Shown piece after piece: positions 8,148 through 15,149 of a stretch of 49,132 nt of DNA (position 1 is its first letter; each line of letters starts with the position of its first letter). The position numbers and the translations under genes are program-made. Origin of the DNA: Ramlibacter sp. (GTDB lineage Bacteria; Pseudomonadota; Gammaproteobacteria; Burkholderiales; Burkholderiaceae_C); the NCBI GenBank assembly GCA_026785815.1, contig JAJAZH010000282.1, forward strand, positions 1 through 49,132, read 5' to 3'. Below the pieces are notes generated by a model. It saw only the letters and a list, made by a program, of their open reading frames with translations. It was not told the DNA's origin and ran no database searches.

Positions 8148-9389
8148 TTACCTCTCGATGTTGTTGGCCGGCGGATAGTCGCGGGTGTAGACCGGGCTGG
8201 CCAGGAAGTCCTTGGTGTTGTACGTCCAGAACTGGCTGACGGCCGGGTAGGTCTTGATCACGCTGTTGCTCAGCTTGCCGTTGACACGCTCCACCTTGCG
8301 CACATGGATGTCCAGCAAGGGGTTGCCCAGGGCGTCCAGGCTGACCTTGCCGCGCGGGTCGTTCGACAGTTGCACCTTGCGCAGGGCCGCCATGAAGGCA
8401 GCCTTGTCTTCGATCTTGCCCTTCACCTCCTTGAGCGCCTGCTCCAGCATCAGCGCCGCGCCATACGCGCCCATCGAGTAATAGCCCGGGTCCTGCTGGT
8501 AGTCGCGGTTCATGGAGGCGACGAACTTCCTGTTGTCGGCGTTGGGCAGGCTGGCGGCGTACCAGCCGGAGGAGATCACGCCCAGCGCCTCGTCGCCCAT
8601 CGACTTCAGTATGCCTTCGTCGACCGTCGTCATCGCGCCGATGACGGGAATCCTGGCCTTCAGGCCGTACTCGTTGTATTGCTTCAGGAACTTGATGCCG
8701 TTGCCGCCGGCGAAGGCCGCGAACACGGCGTCCACGTTGGGCTTGATCTGGCCGATGTAGGTGCCGTAATCGGCCACGTTCAGCGGCGACCAGAGCTTTT
8801 GCACCACCTTGCCGCCGTTCTCCTCGAAAGTGCGCTGGAAGCCGGCCGCGACCTCGTGGCCAAAGGCGAAGTCGTCCGCGATGATGGCGATGCGCTTGTA
8901 CTTCAGTTCCTTCGCGGCGTATTCGCCCAGCACATGGTTCGGCTGCGCCGAGGTGCCGACGGCGCGCACGAACCAGGGGTTGGGCTTGCGCTGCGTCAGG
9001 TCCTCGGCGGCGGCGGATGGCGAGATCACCGGGATTTCGCTCTTGCGAATGTAGTCGTCGATGGCCAGCGCCTCGAACGCGGCCAGCGGGCCGATGATGA
9101 CCTGGACCTTGTCCTTTTCGACCAGCTCCTGCGCCTTGGTCTTGGTGATGGCGGGCTGCCCACCGGTATCGCCGACCACCAGTTCCACCTTGCGCCCGGC
9201 AATCATGTTGTTGCGCTCTTTCAGGAACAGGCGCAGGCCGTCTTCCATCTGCTTGCCGCCGGCCGCCAGGGCGCCCGATTTGATGGTCAGGAAGCCGACA
9301 CGGATCGGATCCGCAGCGTGGGCTGCGGCGCTCAGTCCGGCGGCCAGCAAGCCGACGGCGAGGGCATGGGAAAGCAGTCTGGGGGTCAT
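8148..9389 (-). CDS. Periplasmic substrate-binding protein of a Liv-type ABC transporter
   Basis: 413 residues. A Sec signal peptide covers residues 1-25, with cleavage predicted after AHA. The mature part begins ADPIRVGFLTIKSG and shows the type I periplasmic-binding fold of the LivK group: GGKQMEDGLRLFLKERN, VVGDTGGQPA, IIGPLAAFEALAIDDY, PVISPSAAAEDL and NHVLGEYAAKEL. An AAGGAG ribosome site ends 8 bases before the ATG. As first gene of the operon it sets specificity. The pocket cannot be read for substrate, but its neighbours (hydrolases, aldehyde dehydrogenase, flavin reductase) argue against simple leucine uptake and for a catabolic carbon source. Confidence 0.93.
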   Translation of the reverse strand: MTPRLLSHALAVGLLAAGLSAAAHAADPIRVGFLTIKSGALAAGGKQMEDGLRLFLKERNNMIAGRKVELVVGDTGGQPAITKTKAQELVEKDKVQVIIGPLAAFEALAIDDYIRKSEIPVISPSAAAEDLTQRKPNPWFVRAVGTSAQPNHVLGEYAAKELKYKRIAIIADDFAFGHEVAAGFQRTFEENGGKVVQKLWSPLNVADYGTYIGQIKPNVDAVFAAFAGGNGIKFLKQYNEYGLKARIPVIGAMTTVDEGILKSMGDEALGVISSGWYAASLPNADNRKFVASMNRDYQQDPGYYSMGAYGAALMLEQALKEVKGKIEDKAAFMAALRKVQLSNDPRGKVSLDALGNPLLDIHVRKVERVNGKLSNSVIKTYPAVSQFWTYNTKDFLASPVYTRDYPPANNIER

Positions 9390-9435
9390 CGCGAAGTCTC
9401 CTTAAGGGCAGGATAGAAGCTAAATTTTCAAACTG

Positions 9436-9465
9436 ATGATATATTACGAAATCTCCGGAGGTCAA
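9436..9465 (-). promoter_or_regulatory. Candidate sigma-70 promoter of the liv operon
   Basis: Reading leftward, TTGACC (9465-9460) is a good -35 and TATCAT (9441-9436) a good -10, with an 18-base spacer. An 8-base palindrome CTCCGGAG (9452-9459) sits in the spacer next to the -35 and could be an operator. The ATG of the binding protein follows about 47 bases downstream of the -10, behind a clear AAGGAG. This is a motif match by eye only. Confidence 0.45.
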
Positions 9466-9555
9466 CTTTAGGAACATCCTATTCTTCGTCGACCAAGGGA
9501 ATTCACCTATATAGCTTGAGAGAATGAGCGCGTTGTCCGGTACGTTGCACTGCCG

Positions 9556-9569
9556 TCTGATATCTCAGA
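9556..9569. promoter_or_regulatory. Inverted repeat TCTGATATCTCAGA, candidate GntR operator
   Basis: Five-base arms TCTGA/TCAGA flank four bases. The same TCTGATAT half recurs at 9588-9595, 32 bases away, about three helix turns. A possible gntR promoter has -35 TTGTCC at 9533-9538 and a weak -10 TCTGAT at 9556-9561, which would put this site on the -10 and fit autorepression. Confidence 0.4.
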
Positions 9570-9586
9570 TACTTCTAACTCCTAGT

Positions 9587-9603
9587 TTCTGATATTTCCA
9601 GAA
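9587..9603. promoter_or_regulatory. Second inverted repeat TTCTGATATTTCCAGAA before the gntR start
   Basis: Five-base arms TTCTG/CAGAA enclose seven bases and end two bases before the gntR ATG, where a bound regulator would block transcript elongation or ribosome entry. It shares TCTGATAT with the site at 9556. No good Shine-Dalgarno sequence is seen for gntR itself, so its translation may be weak. Confidence 0.35.
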
Positions 9604-9605
9604 CC

Positions 9606-10286
9606 ATGTCATCGGTCGAAGCCCCCCTGTCCACCAACGGCAGCCGCCTGCTGCGCGAAACGGTCTACGAGCAGTTGCGCGCCGACATGATCAGCTGCAA
9701 GCTGGCGCCCGGTGCTGAACTGCGCGAGGCCGAGCTGGCGGCGCGCTTCGACATGAGCAAATCGCCGGTGCGGGACGCACTGATGCGGCTGGAAAGCGAA
9801 GGGCTCGTCATCACGTTGCCGCGCCAGGGCTACCGCGTCGCACCGGTGTCCCTGACCGACGTGCTCGACATGTTCCACCTGCGCGCGGCGCTGGAGCGGG
9901 CCTGCATGGAGCGCATCGTCCTGCAGGCCAGCGACGAGCAGCTCAGGGAACTTGATGGCTTCCGGCATTTCGATGCGTCGGCCTGGGACGGCGGCTTCAT
10001 CGCCTTCAACCGCGCCTTTCACCGGCGCATCGCCGAACTCGGGGGCAATGCCCGCATGCGCGACCAGCTGCTCGACCTGATCGACCTGCTCGAGCGCGCC
10101 GTGCAGGTGAGCGTGGCCAGCATGAAGCAGGGCGATCCGCAGGTGCTGGTGAACGAACATGTGGAAATCATCGATGCCCTGCAAGCGCGCGCCGTGAAGA
10201 AGGCGCAGCGGCTGGCCGAGCAGCACATCGTCGCGGCCGGCAAGCGGGTGAGCAACGCAATCTCCCGCAGCCTGATCGCCGGCTGA
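9606..10286 (+). CDS. GntR-family transcriptional regulator, FadR/FCD subgroup
   Basis: 226 residues. Residues of about 14-80 form the winged helix: LLRETVYEQLRADMISCKLA, then LREAELAARFDMSKSPVRDALMRL, and the wing LPRQGYRV. Residues of about 87-215 are the all-helical FCD ligand domain, with His residues in NRAFHRRIAEL and later helices that usually bind a metal and a carboxylate effector. FCD regulators often repress adjacent catabolic genes and are released by a pathway metabolite. Placed between the divergent liv operon and the dehydrogenase genes, it probably controls both. It is transcribed with the aldehyde dehydrogenase gene 28 bases downstream; a T7 run at 10290-10296 lacks a strong stem and is not called a terminator. 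Confidence 0.92.
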   Translation: MSSVEAPLSTNGSRLLRETVYEQLRADMISCKLAPGAELREAELAARFDMSKSPVRDALMRLESEGLVITLPRQGYRVAPVSLTDVLDMFHLRAALERACMERIVLQASDEQLRELDGFRHFDASAWDGGFIAFNRAFHRRIAELGGNARMRDQLLDLIDLLERAVQVSVASMKQGDPQVLVNEHVEIIDALQARAVKKAQRLAEQHIVAAGKRVSNAISRSLIAG

Positions 10287-10314
10287 CCATTTTTTTGTTC
10301 CAGAGGATTGATCC

Positions 10315-11835
10315 ATGGCAAGCACAAGCAAGAAGCCGGCTCTGCACGGCCTGTTCATCGACGGACGCGAGGTGCCGGCCACCCGGCCCGACATGCTGGA
10401 CGTGATCAACCCCGCAACCGGAGAATTGCTGGCACAGATCAGTCACGCCAGCGACGAGGATGTGGACCGCGCGGTGCGCAGTTCGCAGGCGGCATTCGAG
10501 AGCAATGAGTGGGCGAGCATGTCGAACCGCACGCGGGCCAGGCTGATCAACAAGCTGGCCGATGTGTTCGAAGCGCACCTCGATGAGATGTACCTGCTGG
10601 AGACGGCCAACAACGGCCGCTCGCTCAACGAAACCCGGGCCCAGATTTCGCGTCTGCCGGATTTCTTCCGCTACAACGCAGGACTGGCGATCGCGCGGCG
10701 CGATTCCGTGATCCCGGTGGAAGGCAACTACCTGAACTACACGATCCGCACGCCGATCGGCGTGGTCGGCAATTCAACGCCGTTCAACCATCCGCTCATG
10801 ATCATGGTCAAGAGCCTGGCGCCAACGCTCGCCTCCGGCTGCACCACGGTGGTCAAGCCCTCCGAGTACACGCCGCTGACGACGTTGCGGCTGGCGCAGT
10901 TGTTCATCGAGGCGGGCCTGCCACCCGGCTGCTTCAACGTCGTCACCGGCCTGGGTCCGACCACCGGCAAGGCGCTGGCCGAACATCCGGGTCTGGCCAA
11001 GTGGGTTCTCACCGGCGGCACGGAAGCGGGTCGGATCACCGGCGCCGCGGCTGGACGCAATTTCGCGCACCAGACGCTGGAGCTCGGCGGCAAGACGCCG
11101 GTGCTGGTGTTCGACGACTTCGACGTCGAGCAGGCCGTCAACTACGCGGCCTTCGGCGGCTTCATCGGCGCCGGCCAGACCTGTATCTGCGGCAGCCGCC
11201 AGATCGTCCAGGAAAAGGTCTATGACGAATTCGTCGAGCGGCTAGCGGCCAAGGCCAAGACCATCCGCATCGGCAACCCGGCCGATCCGTCGGTGCAACT
11301 GGGCCCGGTGGTGTCGGCCCGGCAGCAGCAACGCGTATTGAAGTACATCCAGATCGGCCTGGAGGAGGACAAGGCGCGGCTGGTCGCCGGCGGCAAGGTG
11401 CCGACCGACCCGGCGCTGAAAAACGGCTTCTTCGTCGAGCCCACGGTGTTCGCCGACGTGACGCCGCGCATGCGCATCTTCCAGGAGGAGGTGTTCGGCC
11501 CCTTCGTTTCCGTCACCAGGTTCGGCACCGAAGCCGAAGGCCTGGCACTGGCCAACGACTCGCCGTTCGGCCTGGCCGGCGCCATCCGCACCAACGACAT
11601 CACCCGCGCGCATCGGGTCGCCGCGAAGTTGAAGTGCGGCATCGTCTGGATCAACGACCACCACCGGCTCGATCCGGCCTCACCCTGGGGCGGCATCAAG
11701 GACTCGGGCATCGGCCGCGAATGCGGCACCGAATCGTTCGACCAGCATTTCGAGACCAAGAGCGTCATGGTGCGGCTCGATGATGCGCCCTTCGACTGGT
11801 ACAAGGACACGGCCAAGCAGGCCCGCCTCAACTGA
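10315..11835 (+). CDS. NAD(P)-dependent aldehyde dehydrogenase
   Basis: 506 residues, normal for the ALDH superfamily, oxidising an aldehyde to a carboxylate in the cytoplasm. Key residues are visible: Asn158 in TPFNHP, Lys181 in TVVKPSEYTP for cofactor binding, the general base Glu256 in LELGGK, and the nucleophile Cys290 in GAGQTCICGSR. EEVFGPFVSV and PWGGIKDSGIGRE near the C-terminus are also typical. An AGAGGA ribosome site lies 7 bases before the ATG. It resembles betaine-aldehyde or aromatic-aldehyde dehydrogenases, but the motifs do not fix the substrate. In this gene set it would oxidise an aldehyde from the imported compound. Confidence 0.94.
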   Translation: MASTSKKPALHGLFIDGREVPATRPDMLDVINPATGELLAQISHASDEDVDRAVRSSQAAFESNEWASMSNRTRARLINKLADVFEAHLDEMYLLETANNGRSLNETRAQISRLPDFFRYNAGLAIARRDSVIPVEGNYLNYTIRTPIGVVGNSTPFNHPLMIMVKSLAPTLASGCTTVVKPSEYTPLTTLRLAQLFIEAGLPPGCFNVVTGLGPTTGKALAEHPGLAKWVLTGGTEAGRITGAAAGRNFAHQTLELGGKTPVLVFDDFDVEQAVNYAAFGGFIGAGQTCICGSRQIVQEKVYDEFVERLAAKAKTIRIGNPADPSVQLGPVVSARQQQRVLKYIQIGLEEDKARLVAGGKVPTDPALKNGFFVEPTVFADVTPRMRIFQEEVFGPFVSVTRFGTEAEGLALANDSPFGLAGAIRTNDITRAHRVAAKLKCGIVWINDHHRLDPASPWGGIKDSGIGRECGTESFDQHFETKSVMVRLDDAPFDWYKDTAKQARLN

Positions 11836-11844
11836 CCGCCCACG

Positions 11845-12693
11845 ATGTCGCTACAACACAAAACGATGCAATCCGCCCAGACTCCCGCCACCGAATTCAA
11901 GGACCTCAGCGTGACCGTTGCAGGCAAGCGCCTGAGCGCCCGGGTCGCCGGCAGCGGCAGGCCGATCGTGCTGTTCCATTCGCTGCTGGCCGACCAGAGC
12001 AGCTTCGACCCGGTTGCCGGAATGCTCGCGGCGACCCACCAGGTCATCGTGCTGAACCTCCCGGGCTTCGGCGCTTCGGACTTCGTCGGCAGCAGCCTGG
12101 AGGCGATCGCGGACCACATCGCGGCCGGCCTCAAGGCAATGGACCTCCAGCACAAGCCGATCCTGCTGGGCAACGGCTACGGCGGCTTCATCGCGCTGCT
12201 GACGGCGATTCGCCACCCCGGCATCGCCTCGCGCCTGGTGCTGGCCGATTGCGGCGCCGCCTTTTCCGAGCCGGGCCGCGCCGCCTTCCGCGGCATGTCG
12301 GCCGCGGCGAAAGACAAGGGCCTGGGCGCGATCGCCGACGTGGCGATGCGCCGGTTGTTCGCGCCCGGGTTCCAGCAACTCCATCCGCAGCTGATCGAGG
12401 AGCGCAAGCAGCGCTTCCTGGCGGTGGATTCGCAAACCTTCCATGGCGCCTGCGACGCACTGGCGTCGCTGGATCTGCGGCCGCAACTGAAGGCAGTGAC
12501 GGTGCCGGTGCTGGTTCTGGTGGGTGAACAGGACGAGGCCACGCCGCCGCCCATGTCGCACGAACTGAGCGCGGGTCTTCCCCATGCGGAACTGGTGGTG
12601 CTGGCAGGTTGCGCCCATGTGCCCCAGCTCCAGGCGCCCGCCGCGTTCATGGATGCCATTCGGCACTTCATCGATGACGATCAGCGCGCCTGA
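11845..12693 (+). CDS. Alpha/beta-hydrolase-fold protein lacking the nucleophile serine
   Basis: 282 residues with the alpha/beta-hydrolase layout: strand PIVLFHSLLAD at 40-50, NLPGFGASDF at 71-80, elbow LLGNGYGG at 107-114, Asp230 in GEQDEATPP and His258 in GCAHVPQ. The elbow reads G-N-G-Y-G, so Gly111 replaces the Ser, Asp or Cys nucleophile. The usual HG of the oxyanion loop is HS. Asp and His are kept. It could be a non-hydrolytic member such as a lyase, cofactor-free oxygenase or binding protein, or carry a point change or base error (AGC to GGC). The ATG at 11845 lies 9 bases after the dehydrogenase stop; the ATG at 11866 is an alternative start. It is co-transcribed with its neighbours. 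Confidence 0.85.
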   Translation: MSLQHKTMQSAQTPATEFKDLSVTVAGKRLSARVAGSGRPIVLFHSLLADQSSFDPVAGMLAATHQVIVLNLPGFGASDFVGSSLEAIADHIAAGLKAMDLQHKPILLGNGYGGFIALLTAIRHPGIASRLVLADCGAAFSEPGRAAFRGMSAAAKDKGLGAIADVAMRRLFAPGFQQLHPQLIEERKQRFLAVDSQTFHGACDALASLDLRPQLKAVTVPVLVLVGEQDEATPPPMSHELSAGLPHAELVVLAGCAHVPQLQAPAAFMDAIRHFIDDDQRA

Positions 12694-12721
12694 CGGCCGA
12701 CCGGCATCTGAATCGCCGCAC

Positions 12722-13843
12722 ATGACCCAACCGTCCAGGTTGTTTACCCCCGTTCGCCTGGGGCCCCTCGAATTGCGCAACCGCATCATGGTGTCGCCGA
12801 TGTGCCAGTACAGCGCGGTCGATGGCATGCCGGTGGACTGGCATGCCGTGCACCTGGGCAACCTGGCGATTTCGGGCGCCGGCCTGCTGTGCCTGGAAGC
12901 CACCGCAGTGGCGCCGGAAGGCCGCATCACCCCCGGCTGCCTGGGCCTGTACAGCGACCAGCACCAGGCGGCGATGCAGGACCTGGTGCAGTCGCTGCGC
13001 GCGGTCTCGCCGATCCCGCTGGCGCTGCAGTTGTGCCATGCCGGCCGCAAGTCGTCCAGCCGCGTGCCCTGGGACGGCGGAGCGCTGCTCGATCCGGCCG
13101 AGGGCGGCTGGGTGCCGCAGGGACCGTCGGCGATCCCGCAAAAGCCGGTCGAACCGGCGCCGCGGGCAATGGTTGCCGCCGACATCCGGCAGGTGGTTGC
13201 CGATTTCGCCCGGGCCGCCACGCGGGCCCGCGAGCTGGGCTTCGACGCGATCGAGCTGCACATGGCGCATGGCTACCTGATGCACCAGTTTCTGTCGCCG
13301 CTGTCGAACCAGCGCGACGACGAGTACGGCGGTTCGTTCGAGAACCGGATCCGGCTGCCGCTGGAGGTCTTTGGCGCGGTCTTGGAAGCGGCCGGACCCG
13401 GCGTCCCGGTCGGAGTGCGGCTGTCGGCCACCGACTGGGTCGATGGCGGCTGGGATCCGCAGCAGACCGTCTCGCTGGCGCAGCGGCTCGAAGCGCTGGG
13501 CTGCGCGTTCCTGGACATTTCCTCGGGCGGCATTTCGCACCTGCAGAAGATTCCGGTCGAGCCCGGCTACCAGGTGCAGTTCGCCGAGCAGGTCAAGCGT
13601 GCGGTCGGCATTCCCGTGGTGTCGGTCGGCCTGATCACCGATCCGCAGCAGGCCGAAGACATCCTCGAGCAGGGCAAGGCCGACGTGGTGGCGATGGCGC
13701 GGGGCTTCCTGCACGACCCCCGCTGGCCCTGGCGCGCCGCAGCCGAACTGGGCGGCACCGTGATCCCGCCCAAGCAGCTGCTGCGCTGCCTCCCGCGCGG
13801 CTATCCGCCGATCTTCGGCGACGTGCGGATCGGCCAGCGCTAG
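12722..13843 (+). CDS. NADH:flavin oxidoreductase, Old Yellow Enzyme family (YqjM/XenA-like)
   Basis: 373-residue FMN-binding TIM barrel that reduces activated C=C bonds with NAD(P)H. Start choice: ATG followed by TQPSRLFTPVRLGPLELRNR, the usual beginning of the family; an open frame further upstream overlaps the preceding gene and is rejected. PMCQYS at 26-31 gives Cys28 and Tyr30, the flavin-tuning residues of the thermophilic-like YqjM class. HAGRK at 106-110 and the helix ELHMAHGYLMHQFLSP with NQRDDEYGGSFENR are strongly conserved. VVSVGLIT and DVVAMARGFLHDP near the C-terminus bind the FMN phosphate. It probably reduces an enone-like intermediate in the catabolism of the imported substrate. 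Confidence 0.93.
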   Translation: MTQPSRLFTPVRLGPLELRNRIMVSPMCQYSAVDGMPVDWHAVHLGNLAISGAGLLCLEATAVAPEGRITPGCLGLYSDQHQAAMQDLVQSLRAVSPIPLALQLCHAGRKSSSRVPWDGGALLDPAEGGWVPQGPSAIPQKPVEPAPRAMVAADIRQVVADFARAATRARELGFDAIELHMAHGYLMHQFLSPLSNQRDDEYGGSFENRIRLPLEVFGAVLEAAGPGVPVGVRLSATDWVDGGWDPQQTVSLAQRLEALGCAFLDISSGGISHLQKIPVEPGYQVQFAEQVKRAVGIPVVSVGLITDPQQAEDILEQGKADVVAMARGFLHDPRWPWRAAAELGGTVIPPKQLLRCLPRGYPPIFGDVRIGQR

Positions 13844-13890
13844 CCGGCAAGCCGGCGGTCGCACGCGGCCGTCCCCCCTAGAATCGCCGC

Positions 13891-14659
13891 ATGAACGTGC
13901 GATTTCTGGAGGCCTTTGTCTGGGTGGCGAAGCTCGGCAGCTTCAAGGCGGCGGCCGACAAGATGCACACCACCCAGGCCGGCATCTCCAGCCGGATCGC
14001 CACGCTGGAGCAGCAGTTCGGCGTCAAGCTGTTCGACCGCGAGCACCGGGGCGTGCTGCTGACCGACCCCGGCACCGAGCTGATGCCGTATGCCGAACGC
14101 ATGATCGAGATGCAGAGCCGGATGACAGCCGCCATGGGCCAGTCGGAGGCATTCAGCGGCATGCTGCGGATCGGCGTGATCGAAACCGTGGCGCACACCT
14201 GGCTGCCGGACCTGCTCTCGCGCTTCGCCGAGCGCTATCCCAACGCCACGCTGGAAGTGGACTCGGACATCACGCCCCGGCTGCGCGACAACCTGCTGCG
14301 CGGCGTACTCGACTGCGCCATCCTGTCATCGCGAGTCCGGCGTCTACCGCAATATCGCGCAGGGCGCCAGCGGCTGCGCCAACCTGCGCGTCAGCTATTT
14401 CTCGTCGCTCGGCGCCATGGTGGACCTGGCTCGCTCGGGCTTCGGCACGGCGCTGCTGCCGCTGGCCGTGATCCAGCGCGACCTGCAGCAGGGCGCCTTG
14501 ATGCTGCTGGACGTCGACCCGCGGCCGATCCCGCTGCCGTTGGTGGCCAGCTTGCGGCTGGAGCCGGTCTCGCCGCTGGCCGAGGTGCTGGTGCGGATGG
14601 CACAGGCGGCCTGCGACCAGTTCGTCGTCAACAGCCAGGAAAACGTGCTCGCGCCCTGA
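13891..14659 (+). pseudogene. LysR-family regulator, frameshifted with internal deletion
   Basis: The first 146 or so codons encode an intact LysR helix-turn-helix (FLEAFVWVAKLGSFKAAADK, TTQAGISSRIATLEQQFG, KLFDREHRGVLLT) and the start of the effector domain, up to LLRGVLDCAILSS near 14328. The frame is then lost. From about 14333 another frame continues as ESGVYRNIAQGASG, then VSYFSSLGAMVDLARSGFG to ENVLAP and the TGA at 14657-14659. Joined, the parts give about 255 residues instead of about 300, so 40-50 codons of the effector domain are missing as well as the frame. This is a damaged gene or a local deletion in the assembly. It probably once controlled the cupin-TRAP cluster downstream. 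Confidence 0.85.
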
Positions 14660-14708
14660 AGCGGCGCCCTGCGCACCGGAGCGTGCATCAGGAAACCCTA
14701 TTGCGCGG

Positions 14709-14725
14709 AACGGGAATTTCCCGTT
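14709..14725. promoter_or_regulatory. 17-base palindrome AACGGGAATTTCCCGTT before the cupin gene
   Basis: Perfect 8-base arms flank one central T. It lies 50 bases after the LysR gene end and 33 bases before the cupin ATG, and is immediately followed by TTGACC (14725-14730), a possible -35. An operator for the cluster regulator is the simplest reading. A hairpin ending the lysR transcript is the alternative, but only three T residues follow. Confidence 0.45.
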
Positions 14726-14758
14726 TGACCCCGGCCGGGCCGCCGGCAACACTGTGCC

Positions 14759-15145
14759 ATGCCCAATCGCCGGACCAAACTGCACCGCGAATTTTTCGCC
14801 ATTCCGCGCGACGGCAGTGGCCAGTGGACACCGGTTGCGGCCGACGCCGGCGGGATCCAGGCGATGGTGCTGGCCGACAATTTCGACCCGTCCAGCCGCA
14901 CCGGTTCGCGCACGGTGCTGTCCCGCTGGCAGCCCGGGACGCTGCTGGCCCGGCCGGTGATCCACGATTTCCACGAGGAAGTGTTCATCGTGGAAGGCGA
15001 GTTCATGGTCGGCTGCGACAGCGCTGGCCAGGGCGGCGAGCGCTTTGGCCCCTACAGCTACGCCTGCCGCCCGCCGCAGGTCTGGCACGGCCCGTTCGCC
15101 TCGCCGGCCGGCTGCGTGCTGCTGGAACTCCAGTCCTACGACTGA
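14759..15145 (+). CDS. Cupin-domain protein, 128 aa
   Basis: A single small beta-barrel cupin. Candidate metal ligands in motif 1 are His69, His72 and Glu73/Glu74 within VIHDFHEEVFIVEGEF (67-82); motif 2 supplies His110 in RPPQVWHGPF. The spacing of motif 1 differs somewhat from the classic H-x-H pattern, so metal binding is likely but not certain. No signal peptide is seen. Such proteins act as isomerases, dioxygenases or sensors. The stop is 4 bases before the DUF1445 gene start, so the two are co-translated and probably work on the same compound or its mirror form. No clear Shine-Dalgarno is visible. Confidence 0.87.
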   Translation: MPNRRTKLHREFFAIPRDGSGQWTPVAADAGGIQAMVLADNFDPSSRTGSRTVLSRWQPGTLLARPVIHDFHEEVFIVEGEFMVGCDSAGQGGERFGPYSYACRPPQVWHGPFASPAGCVLLELQSYD

Positions 15146-15149
15146 GGCC

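Larger units (their letters stand above)
9390..9605. promoter_or_regulatory. AT-rich divergent control region between the liv operon and gntR
   Basis: This 216-base stretch is clearly richer in A and T than its surroundings and separates two divergent transcription units. It holds the candidate liv promoter, two related CTGATAT sites near gntR, and no convincing coding sequence. It is the longest gene-free stretch of the arm. A GntR/FCD regulator encoded at its edge is the natural candidate to bind it. Confidence 0.7.

Noticed and set aside
7563..9416. 617-codon open frame antisense to the binding-protein and livH genes (and its mirror 39717-41570)
   Set aside because: Low-complexity His/Gln/Arg-rich translation typical of an antisense frame in GC-rich DNA. 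The opposite strand encodes clear transporter proteins.
10290..10296. T7 run after gntR as an intrinsic terminator
   Set aside because: No convincing GC stem precedes it, and the dehydrogenase gene with a good ribosome site follows directly.
13843..13856. GCCGGC-AA-GCCGGC repeat after the Old Yellow Enzyme gene as a terminator
   Set aside because: The loop is too tight for a six-base stem and no T-run follows. Such GC palindromes are common by chance here.
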